A DNA stretch of 64,000 nucleotides from positions 682,001-746,000 of the forward strand of contig JAYQIF010000008.1 in NCBI GenBank assembly GCA_038141525.1, read 5' to 3'. The notes beneath the pieces were generated by a model. The model saw nothing but the letters and a program-made list of their open reading frames with translations, was not told the DNA's origin and ran no database searches. The stretch is from BACL21 sp038141525. GTDB lineage: Bacteria > Bacteroidota > Bacteroidia > Flavobacteriales > Flavobacteriaceae. Positions 54,038 to 62,800 of this stretch are shown here, piece by piece (the first letter of the stretch is position 1; each line of letters begins with the position of its first letter). Position numbers and translations under genes: made by a program.

Positions 54038-54198
54038 TGACATTGACAATCGTCTGAGCCACATTTGGTTTTTCCACCATCTAGGGTGACCAGAGATTTT
54101 TTTCGAGAATCGATAACAGGACTCCAAATAAATTTGCGCAACAAAAAGCCTACAGCGGCAAAAAAAGTCAGTCCTACGAGTATCTGTTGCACATCCAT
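54034..54198 (-). CDS. FeoB-associated Cys-rich membrane protein
   Basis: 54 residues. One transmembrane helix (QQILVGLTFFAAVGFLLRKFIW) and a C-terminal cysteine cluster KCGSDDCQCH, the form of FeoB-associated small proteins. Its ATG overlaps the feoB stop (TAATG), indicating translational coupling. It probably assists ferrous iron transport, possibly in a way similar to FeoC, but its biochemical role is not established. It converges on the ZIP gene with overlapping stop codons. Confidence 0.85.
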   Translation of the reverse strand: MDVQQILVGLTFFAAVGFLLRKFIWSPVIDSRKKSLVTLDGGKTKCGSDDCQCH

Positions 54199-56298
54199 TA
54201 TTGAAGTATTTGATAGGTGATTAAGGCCACCACATAGGCTAAAGTAGTCATAAAAATTAATTGCCCCATAGGCCACACCCAGCTGTTCGTTTCTTTGCGC
54301 ACGACGGCCAAAGTACTCATGCACTGCATGGCAAAGGCATAAAATAGTAAGAGCGACACCCCGCTGGCAAAGTTAAAACGTGGCGTGCCAAGCAGTGGGT
54401 GCACCTCGGCAGCCATCCGGCTACGTATGGTCTGCTCATCATCGTTACCCACACTGTAGATTGTGGCCAGAGTGCCGACAAATACTTCGCGAGCCGCAAA
54501 AGAGCTCACAATCGCAATGCCAATTTTCCAATCATAACCAAGGGGGCTCACCACTGGTTCGATCGCCTTACCCATGAGTCCGATATAAGAATGCTCTAAT
54601 TGAAATGACTCAATGGCCGCATCGCGCTGCTCTTTACTCAAACTATTTTCTTGATGCCGCAAATCGATAATTTCGGCGGCCTTGTTAAAATCACCTGGGC
54701 CGTATGAGGCCAAAACCCACAAAATAATGGAGATGGCAAAAATTATTTTACCCGCACCGAAGACAAAAGACTTTGTTTTTTCGACCATGGTAATTAAAAC
54801 ATTTTTGGCCATGGGTAGTTTGTAATTCGGCATTTCAATCACAAAAAATGAACGCGACGGCACCTTGAGAAATCTATCGAGTAAAAAGGCGGCAAAAATT
54901 GCTGAGGCAAAGCCCAAAAAATACAAAAAGGTCAGCGTAAGGCCTTGAAGCGAAAAAATCCCCAAGACGCGTTGCTGTGGGATAATCAGCGAAATAATGA
55001 TCAGGTAAACCGGTAATCGGGCAGAACAAGTTGTAAAAGGCGTTACCAAAATAGTAATCAAGCGCTCCTTCCAGTTTTCAATATTACGGGTGGCCATAAT
55101 GGCAGGTATCGCACAAGCAGTTCCAGAAATCAGTGGCACAACACTTTTACCACTGAGGCCAAATCGGCGCATTACCCGGTCCATCAAAAAGACCACACGA
55201 CTCATGTATCCAGTTTCTTCGAGGATGGCAATAAACAAAAACAAAAAGGCAATTTGAGGGATAAAAATGACAATCCCTCCCAAACCAGGAAGTACCCCTT
55301 CTGCCAGAAGACTCGTAAAATCACCCGCTGGTAAATTGTGTTTGATCCACTCTCCCATTTGGGCGAAACTTTGATCAATAAAATCCATGGGGTAACTGCT
55401 CCAATCGAAGATCGCCTGAAAAATAATCGTTAGGATCACAAAAAAGATGACATAACCCCAGATGTGATGGGTCAAAACACGATCTAATCGGCTCCGGAAA
55501 TCCGTAGCCTGGGCTTTATTAACCGTTAAAGTGGTCTTTAAAGTATCGTTAATAAATTGATAGCGCTTAATGGTCTCTTTTTGCTGCAATCGCTTGAGGG
55601 TGCCTATAGATTCGGTCTGAAAACTTATGGGACCCTCGACTCCTGTTCGGTCTAATTTTCCGAAGTTAACATCCTGGGTGATGACCAGCCAAAGCTTATA
55701 CACATCTTGACCAGGGTAGGTCTTGGCCAGACGCTCAAAATATTCTGGAGCGATGACCGTGGTGTCCAAGCAAGGGGCCATAGGAAGATTTTTATATTGC
55801 TCAATTTGTGCTTTGAGCTGTGTCAAATCCCTCATTTTTGCGCGCACTGAGCAGTACAATTTTTGTTTTCAAGGCTTTTTCTAAGGCCGGAATATCGATC
55901 GATATGGCTTTTTTGGTCATACGATCAGCCATATTGATGGCTAAAATCGTCGGGATTTTTAAATCCTTAATTTGGGTGAACAGTAAAAGGTTGCGTTTGA
56001 TATTTTCGACCTCGCAAACCACTACGGCAACATCCGGATAATCTTTGTCGTTTTTATTGAGCAAAAGCTCAATCACCTGATTTTCATCTATAGAAGAAGC
56101 ATTTAGGCTGTAGGTCCCGGGCAAATCAAGGATATGTGCTTTTTTTCCCCGCGATAATTGGCAAATCCCTTCTTTCTTCTCTACAGTAATACCGGGGTAA
56201 TTGCCCACCTTTTGATTGAGTCCCGTGAGTCGATTAAAAACCGAAGTTTTCCCCGTGTTTGGGTTACCCAATAATGCAACTTGAATCTGTTGGGCCAT
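54198..56298 (-). CDS. feoB: Ferrous iron transport protein B (apparent frameshift)
   Basis: About 699 residues joined. N-terminal G domain: GNPNTGKTSVFN (P-loop), GNYPGITVEKKEG (switch I), LDLPGTYSL (G3) and NMADR (G4). The break lies near 55,822; removing one base gives NEGFDTLKAQIEQY, the expected end of the G domain. The membrane part then has gate motifs GYVIFFVILTIIFQ, MDRVMRRFGLSGKSVVPLISGTACAIPAIMATRNI and FAAREVFVGTLATIY. FeoB moves Fe2+ across the inner membrane. It follows feoA by 3 bases. Confidence 0.93.
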
Positions 56299-56301
56299 GG
56301 G

Positions 56302-56544
56302 TTAATGGAAATCAATATGAATTTGCGAAGCTACATCTTTGCGAATGGCCAGGTGAGAGCCATTGATGTCTAAATACAAGGGGTCATTAAAAGGTGCCAT
56401 TTGAATCAGGGTGACCTCATTGCCAGGCAGACAGCCCATCTCTAGAAGCTTGAGTGGAATGCGATCTAGATCGACATCACGTATGATCCCCTTTTGTCCT
56501 TTTTGCATGCCTGCTATTGTGGCCATTCCCTTATTTAGATTCAT
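56302..56544 (-). CDS. feoA: Ferrous iron transport protein A
   Basis: 80 residues from ATG 56544, an SH3-like FeoA domain (GQKGIIRDVDLDRIPLKLLEMGCLPGNEVTLIQMAPFNDPLYLDINGSHLAIRKDVASQI). The LLEMGCLPG and LAIRKDVA stretches are typical. FeoA supports FeoB activity in the cytoplasm. Its ATG overlaps the TGA of the SCO1 gene (ATGA), so the two are translationally coupled. Confidence 0.93.
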   Translation of the reverse strand: MNLNKGMATIAGMQKGQKGIIRDVDLDRIPLKLLEMGCLPGNEVTLIQMAPFNDPLYLDINGSHLAIRKDVASQIHIDFH

Positions 56545-57257
56545 TTTAAACAATGCAAATGTAGGGAATTTATTGGGCTAAAAAAATGACTAAAGTCCTT
56601 CTTTTTCAGAATGGCGATGTCCTCTAGAAGGGTTTCAATAGCCTTTGGATCGGTGCCGTCGTAAAAACCACGAATGCGTCTTTGGGGGTCGACCAAAACA
56701 AAATTCTCTGTATGCACTAAGTCATATGGACTGTAGGGCTGGTCTTTTGCCACCAGATATGACTTGCGGGCTAAATCGTAAATTTGCTTTTTATCCCCAG
56801 TCACTAAATGCCATTTGCCGGGTATCACTCGTTTTTTATCCGCGTATCTCTTTAGCTGAGCCACAGTATCTATTTCTGGAGTCACCGAATGAGAGAGTAG
56901 CATTACAGAAGTGTCGTTCTTGATTTTCTTTTGGATCTGACCCATATGCTCGGTCATGATCGGACAAATCGTCGCGCAGGTGGTAAAGAAAAAATCTGCA
57001 ACATAAATACGGCCCTTAAAGGTCTGTTGAGTAATCGTATCGCCTAATTGATTGATCAGGGCAAAGTCTGCGATTTGATGATATTTCTTTACGTGTTGTT
57101 AGGTCGTGTCGACCATATCGGGATGCACATCATTGGGCTGATAAATGCGGAGTTTGGGCTTTGGCGCTAGAGCTTGGTAAATCGCGCTTACGATCACCAC
57201 TGAGAGTACTGCCATTACTAAGCCAAGTGTCTTGAATCTCTTAAAAAATTGCTTCAT
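56541..57257 (-). CDS. SCO1/SenC family copper chaperone with an in-frame stop codon
   Basis: From ATG 57257 (MKQFFKRFKTLGLVMAVLSVV, a membrane anchor) to TGA 56541, about 237 codons in one frame, interrupted by a TAA at 57101-57099 between VDTT and QHVKKYHQIADF. On both sides the frame matches SCO proteins: the copper-binding FFFTTCATICPIM (CxxxC) and the His in YDLVHTENFVLVD are intact. TTA (Leu) to TAA by one base would explain the stop. SCO proteins deliver copper to the CuA site of cytochrome c oxidase. The coupling with feoA is unusual and may reflect a respiration-and-metal operon. Either a sequence error or a recent nonsense mutation. Confidence 0.85.
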
Positions 57258-57272
57258 CACGCAAAATAAATA

Positions 57273-57304
57273 CAAAGTTAAGCCCCTTGAGGCAGAGTTG
57301 CCAA
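57273..57304 (-). promoter_or_regulatory. Promoter of the SCO1-feoA-feoB operon
   Basis: On minus, TTG (57304-57302), a 21-base spacer and TAACTTTG (57280-57273), an excellent Bacteroidota promoter 15 bases before the ATG. No copy of the DtxR-type palindrome is seen here. Confidence 0.7.
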
Positions 57305-57377
57305 GGCCACACGTTAAAAGTTTTATAATACTCACCGCAGCGCAGGGGATATATTTTTTTTACCTCCCTTAATGCGT

Positions 57378-57385
57378 TACTTTTG
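57378..57385 (+). promoter_or_regulatory. -7 promoter element of rseP
   Basis: TACTTTTG, exact TAnnTTTG match. It overlaps an upstream in-frame GTG at 57385, which therefore cannot be the start; ATG 57406 is favoured. Confidence 0.6.
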
Positions 57386-57405
57386 TGGCTCTAACAAAAC
57401 AAAAT

Positions 57406-58731
57406 ATGAGTCCATTTGCTGTAAAAGCACTTCAGTTGTTGCTCAGTCTCTCGCTTTTGATCGTCTTACACGAACTAGGACACTTTATTCCTGCCAAGTT
57501 ATTTAAAACCCGGGTAGAAAAATTCTATCTGTTTTTTGATGTCAAATACTCTTTGTTCAAAAAGAAAATTGGAGAAACCGTCTACGGAATCGGATGGTTA
57601 CCTCTCGGAGGTTATGTCAAGATCGCAGGGATGATTGACGAGTCTATGGACAAAGAGCAAATGGCGGGTCCACCGCAACCTTGGGAGTTTCGCAGTAAAC
57701 CGGCCTGGCAAAGACTCATCATCATGCTCGGCGGAGTCACGGTGAACATCATCGTAGGACTGGTTATATATATCAGCATCCTGTTTTTCTACGGCCGTGA
57801 TGTGATTACCGCAGACGATATGCCAGAGGGATTTGCCGTACATGAACTATTCCAAGAGTATGGATTTCGAGATGGAGACCTCGTCCTAGAATTAAATGAC
57901 GAGCCCTTTGATTATCAAAACCAGCTCAACAAAGCCCTATTTCTAAAAGAGGTGCGCAGTCTCACCGTTCGTCACAAAGAAGGAAGTATTGATCGCATTG
58001 AATTACCTGTAGATATCGGCACTGTGATGTTTCAGCAAGATGTACTAAAGCCGTTTGAGTACATGCGCAATAATCAAATCGACACGGTCTTGACGGATTT
58101 TCCGGCTGGACTTGCTGGCTTGCAAAAGGGAGACCTGATTTTGGCCAATAATGGCGTGGCAGTGAACCATTGGCACGAATTCAATAATTCGATAGATAAA
58201 ACGCCAGGGGCAGAAAACCTTTTGGTCTACGAGCGCGATGGGATACGCGACACCTTGCTCATTAAAACCGGTGAAACTGGCCAACTCGGATTGAATAACT
58301 TTGGTCGTCGATGGCTCGATAGAGGGACCCATCTCACATTTTCTCTGGGGGAAAGCCTCGCTTCGGGAACTTCATACGGTATCGGAATTTTGACCGATTA
58401 TGTCAAGCAATTCAAATATGTCTTCACTAAAAAAGGGGCGACTCAAGTAGGCGGATTTGGTGCCATCGGGAATATGTTTCCTGGGCAATGGGATTGGCTG
58501 AGCTTTTGGCAGACCACAGCGCTGATCTCCATTATTTTGGCCTTTATGAATATCCTGCCCATTCCGGCCCTGGATGGTGGACACGTGATGTTTTTGCTCT
58601 ATGAAATGGTATCGGGTAAAAAGCCCAACGACAAGTTTATGGAGTACGCACAGATGGTTGGATTCTTCCTATTGATCGGGCTTGTACTTTTTGCCAATGG
58701 CAACGATTTAGTACGATGGATTTTTGGCTAA
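57406..58731 (+). CDS. rseP: RIP metalloprotease (site-2 protease, RseP-like)
   Basis: 441 residues from ATG 57406 (MSPFAVKALQLLLSLSLLIVLHELGHF). Zinc motif HELGH sits in helix 1, the partner LDGGH in helix 3 (ILPIPALDGGHVMFLLYE). Two PDZ domains (about residues 125-300) lie between helices, with EYGFRDGDLVLELNDEP and GLAGLQKGDLILANNGVAV. Members cut membrane-embedded anti-sigma factors or remnant signal peptides. The start is chosen from the promoter position. tRNA-Asn follows after about 85 bases. Confidence 0.94.
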   Translation: MSPFAVKALQLLLSLSLLIVLHELGHFIPAKLFKTRVEKFYLFFDVKYSLFKKKIGETVYGIGWLPLGGYVKIAGMIDESMDKEQMAGPPQPWEFRSKPAWQRLIIMLGGVTVNIIVGLVIYISILFFYGRDVITADDMPEGFAVHELFQEYGFRDGDLVLELNDEPFDYQNQLNKALFLKEVRSLTVRHKEGSIDRIELPVDIGTVMFQQDVLKPFEYMRNNQIDTVLTDFPAGLAGLQKGDLILANNGVAVNHWHEFNNSIDKTPGAENLLVYERDGIRDTLLIKTGETGQLGLNNFGRRWLDRGTHLTFSLGESLASGTSYGIGILTDYVKQFKYVFTKKGATQVGGFGAIGNMFPGQWDWLSFWQTTALISIILAFMNILPIPALDGGHVMFLLYEMVSGKKPNDKFMEYAQMVGFFLLIGLVLFANGNDLVRWIFG

Positions 58732-58750
58732 AAAAATTAAATATAGATTT

Positions 58751-58780
58751 TTGTCTCGGATAAAAAATAATCTATATTTG
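58751..58780 (+). promoter_or_regulatory. tRNA-Asn promoter
   Basis: TTG at 58751-58753, a 19-base spacer and TATATTTG at 58773-58780: a full Bacteroidota promoter, 37 bases before the tRNA. Confidence 0.8.
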
Positions 58781-58817
58781 CACCCGCCTTCACTTAATCG
58801 GAAAAGGCTAAACATAT

Positions 58818-58891
58818 TCCTCCTTAGCTCAGTTGGTTAGAGCATCTGACTGTTAATCAGAGGGTCCTAGGTTCGAGCCCTAGAGGGGGAG
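58818..58891 (+). tRNA. tRNA-Asn (anticodon GTT)
   Basis: Acceptor TCCTCCT pairs with AGGGGGA (one G-U), D arm GCTCAGTTGGTTAGAGC, anticodon arm TCTGA-CTGTTAA-TCAGA with GTT at 34-36, T arm CTAGG-TTCGAGC-CCTAG, discriminator G. No CCA encoded. It marks the last base-composition-typical gene before the A+T-rich segment. Confidence 0.95.
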
Positions 58892-58920
58892 CAAGTAATA
58901 CCGTTACACTACACATTCTA

Positions 58921-58946
58921 AACCTTCGAGAAATCGGAGGTTTTTT
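58921..58946 (+). terminator. Terminator after tRNA-Asn
   Basis: ACCTTCGA-GAAA-TCGGAGGT, an 8-bp stem with a GAAA tetraloop and one G-T pair, followed by T6. Confidence 0.85.
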
Positions 58947-59064
58947 CTATTCAGCGTAGTTAAGGTCTGGCTCTTACCTAGTCTAACCATATTTTAAAAC
59001 CTTCTAAAAGGTTAAAACAAAGTGATAATAAGATTCTCAAAGAACATTTTAAATTTACTAAAAC

Positions 59065-59086
59065 TGACAGACATTTGACAGACATT
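59065..59086. repeat. Tandem 11-bp repeat
   Basis: TGACAGACATT occurs twice without spacer in the gap downstream of tRNA-Asn. Such direct repeats may be protein-binding (arm-type) sites of an integrase or simple duplications. Confidence 0.7.
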
Positions 59087-59296
59087 ATGTTCTTTTCGAC
59101 TTTTAGAGGTTTTTTCTGAGCTAAGGAAATTCTTTAAGAAAATACAAAATCAAATAATTTCTACGTTATATAATTATATTTTTTGAGCTGACAACCCTAG
59201 CTAAAGTGCCTGTTTAATGATAATTAATGGTTCGTTCAAAAGTTCATTTGCAAAATTAAAATATTGTTAATCCCAATAAAAATTGTTAAAATTTTA

Positions 59297-59304
59297 TACC
59301 TTTG
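59297..59304 (+). promoter_or_regulatory. -7 promoter element of the HYC_CC_PP gene
   Basis: TACCTTTG, exact TAnnTTTG match, 8 bases before the ATG at 59313. The ATTGTTAA repeats just upstream (59263 and 59282) could be operator half-sites. Confidence 0.6.
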
Positions 59305-59312
59305 CATTATCA

Positions 59313-59726
59313 ATGAAGCAAATTTTTCATAAAATATCATCCTTTTTGATGGCTATTGTAGTGCTTTTTTCTACAATGTCATTTACTGTTGATATGCATT
59401 ATTGTGGAGATAATTTAGTTGAAACTGCCATATTCCACAAAGCAAAAGGTTGCGGTATGGAAATGGAAAACCCTTCAACTGAAGGATGTTCTGTTAAGGT
59501 AAAAGATTGTTGTTCTGACGAACAGTTGATAGTTGATGGTCAAGATGAATTAAACATATCTTTTGACACACTATCTTTTGACCAACAATTATTTGTTGCT
59601 TCATTTGTTTACACTTATATCAACCTTTTTGAAAGTTTAGATAAAAAGGTTGTCTCCTACGAAGAATATAGGCCTCCTCTCGTTGTCAGGCAAATCTACA
59701 AGCTAGACGAGACATATTTAATTTGA
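59313..59726 (+). CDS. HYC_CC_PP family protein (small exported metal-resistance-linked protein)
   Basis: 137 residues from ATG 59313 (MKQIFHKISSFLMAIVVLFSTMSFT), with a signal peptide. The name-giving motifs are present: HYCGDNLVE, then KGCGMEM and KDCCSDEQ, and a C-terminal YRPPLV with the Pro-Pro. The cysteine clusters suggest metal or redox contact in the periplasm. The family is typically encoded before CusA-type pumps in Flavobacteriia, as here. Base use is A+T-rich like the following genes. Confidence 0.9.
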   Translation: MKQIFHKISSFLMAIVVLFSTMSFTVDMHYCGDNLVETAIFHKAKGCGMEMENPSTEGCSVKVKDCCSDEQLIVDGQDELNISFDTLSFDQQLFVASFVYTYINLFESLDKKVVSYEEYRPPLVVRQIYKLDETYLI

Positions 59727-59833
59727 TTTTTAAGCAATAGACTTTTTTATCCAGTGGATGTTTTCCATTAGGATAATCCTTTGTATTCGGTGTTTTCTTA
59801 ACGCCATTGTCTAATTGTTTAATTATCAAGCTA

Positions 59834-62800
59834 ATGCTAAACAAAAGCATAAAATTTCTAATAGAAAACAAACTTGTTGCAGTATTACTACTCGTTCTAT
59901 TCATAGGATGGGGAATAGTAAATGCACCTTTTAATTGGGATACTGGTTTTTTACCATCCAATCCTGTAGCTGTGGATGCCATACCCGATATTGGTGAAAA
60001 TCAGCAAATCGTTTTTACTAAATGGGATGGTCGCTCACCACAAGATATAGAAGACCAAATTACCTACCCGTTAACTACTTCATTATTGGGTATTCCAGGT
60101 GTAAAAACCATTCGTAGTTCCTCTATGTTCGGCTTTTCAAGTATCTATATCATTTTTGAAGAAGATGTTGAGTTTTATTGGAGTAGAAGTAGAATTCTGG
60201 AAAAATTAAATTCGTTACCTAGTGGTTTATTGCCAAACGATGTAAATCCAGCATTGGGTCCAGATGCCACAGGATTAGGACAAATATTTTGGTACACACT
60301 TGAAGGTCGTGATGAAAAAGGTAATGTTACTGGTGGTTGGGATTTACACGAACTAAGAAGTATTCAAGATTACTATGTAAAGTATGCATTGTCCTCTGCA
60401 AGCGGTGTTTCAGAAGTAGCATCTATAGGTGGTTATGTTCAAGAATATCAAGTGGACGTGAATCCAGAACTAATGCGTCAATATAATATTGGATTGCATC
60501 ACGTTGTAAAAGCAGTTAAGGAAAGTAATAAAGACATTGGTGCACAAACATTGGAAATTAACCAAGCCGAATATTTAGTTCGTGGTTTGGGGTATGTGAA
60601 ATCCATTTCAGACATCGAAAATGCAGTAGTTACTTCCGAAAATTATACTTCAATTAGGATAAAGGATATTGGTAAAGTTTCTTTAGGTCCTGCAACAAGA
60701 CGAGGTATATTAGATAAAGAAGGAGCTGAAGTCGTTGGTGCTGTTGTTGTAGCTCGTTATGGTGCAAACCCAATGGAAGTCATAAATAACGTAAAGGAAA
60801 AAATTAGTGAATTAAGTGCAGGATTACCTTCAAAAGTATTAGCGGATGGTAGAACCTCACAAGTAACCATAGTGCCTTTTTACGATAGAACAGAATTGAT
60901 TCAAGAAACATTAGGCACACTTAACGAAGCCTTAACGCTAGAAATATTGATTACCATTTTAGTAATAATTATTATGGTGTTTAATCTTCGAGCTTCCGTA
61001 CTAATTTCTGGACTATTACCTGTTGCAGTTCTAATGGTATTTATTGCAATGAAACTTTTTGGAGTCGATGCAAATATTGTCGCATTATCTGGTATTGCAA
61101 TTGCTATCGGAACGATGGTCGATGTTGGTGTTATACTATCAGAAAATATTATTCGGCATTTAGACGAAAATCGTTCCCACGAAAGTAGGAATCTCATACC
61201 CATAAACACGGTAGTTTATAACGCAACAGCTGAAGTGTCTGGCGCAATCGTAACCGCAGTTATGACAACTATTATCAGTTTCATTCCTGTATTTACAATG
61301 ATTGGAGCGGAAGGAAAACTATTCAGACCATTAGCCTTCACAAAGACTTTTGCATTAACAGCTTCTATAATAGTAGCATTATTTTTAATTCCACCTTTTG
61401 CAGCGTTTTTATTCAGAAAGAAAAACATCAAAAGCACTTTTAAATATGTTTTAAATGGCGTTTTAATAGCATTAGGAATCATTGCTATAATATACGGGTA
61501 TTGGTTGGGGTTAGTATTGATTGCTTTTGGTACGGTTGCAATAACCAGTGATTTTTTGAACAGGGATAAATTCCACTTTTCACTTTCAACTTTTCACTTT
61601 TCACTTTCAACAAATTTTATCAATATCATTATTTCGGTATCAGCAATAGTATTCCTTTTAGCTGAATATTGGAGACCATTAGGCGTGGATAAAAGCATTT
61701 TCTGGAATCTCATTTTTGTGAGTGTTATTTGCTTTGGTTTATTAGGTATTTTCTCATTATTTATCAAATATTACACACGTATTTTAAGGTGGTGTTTAGA
61801 TAATAAGTTGCTCTTTTTGTCTGTTCCAACAGCTATTGTCATTGCAGGTTTTTTCATTATGAAAAATACAGCCAAAGAGTTTATGCCATCTTTAAATGAA
61901 GGCTCATTTCTACTAATGCCAACCTCTATGCCTCATTCTGGCGTAGAAGAAAACAAACGTGTTTTACAACAATTGGATATGGCTGTTGCCAGTATTCCAG
62001 AGATTGAAACCGTAGTTGGTAAGGCAGGTCGTACAGAATCAGCTTTAGACCCAGCACCCTTATCAATGTATGAAAATATCATTCAGTACAAACCAGAATA
62101 TATGCTGAATGAAAATGGACAACGTCAACGCTATAAAGTAAATTATAATGATTTGTTTGAATTGAAAGATGGACGATTCATCGCAAATCCAAATAATTCC
62201 GAAAATGTCACCTTGAGCGCAGTCGAAAGGTCTCAACTCATTCCAGATAACAATGGCGAGTATTATCGTAATTGGCGAACAGAAATACAATCACCAGACG
62301 ATATTTGGAATGAAATCGTAAGAGTGACCAAATTGCCAGGCGTAACCTCTGCACCAAAGCTGCAACCTATTGAAACCCGATTGGTAATGCTTCAAACAGG
62401 AATGCGAGCACCAATGGGAATTAAAGTAAAAGGTCAAGACTTAAAGAAGATTGAAGCGTTTGGTGTGCAATTAGAAAACGTCATCAAGGAAGCTGAAGGT
62501 GTGAAACAAGAAGCTGTTTTTGCAGACCGAATTGTTGGTAAGCCTTATCTGCTCATTGATATTGACAGAGAGAAAATTGCACGTTATGGCATTTCGATAC
62601 AAGATGTTCAAGATGTATTAAAAGTAGCAGTTGGCGGAATGGTATTAACCCAAACCGTTGAAGGTCGAGAACGCTATGGTGTTCGAGTACGATACCCAAG
62701 AGAATTACGAGCAAACCCAACAGACTTACAACAGATTTATGTGCCAGTTGAAAAAGGCAGTCCTTTGCCATTAAGCGAATTAGCAACGATAAGATACGAA

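Larger units (their letters stand above)
58947..59312. other. Non-coding junction between tRNA-Asn and the A+T-rich segment
   Basis: No supported gene on either strand. It contains a tandem repeat (59065-59086), two copies of ATTGTTAA (59263-59270 and 59282-59289) and the promoter of the HYC_CC_PP gene. No integrase remnant and no second copy of the tRNA 3' end are visible inside the window. Confidence 0.6.

Noticed and set aside
58892..59312. CRISPR array or phage remnant in the gap after tRNA-Asn
   Set aside because: Only one 11-bp unit is duplicated, without spacers, and no phage or integrase-like frame is present.
62063..62290. A 75-codon frame on minus within the efflux pump gene containing RPFDCAQGD
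   Set aside because: This is the well-known spurious translation of a dispersed repeat on the reverse strand; the pump gene on plus is real.
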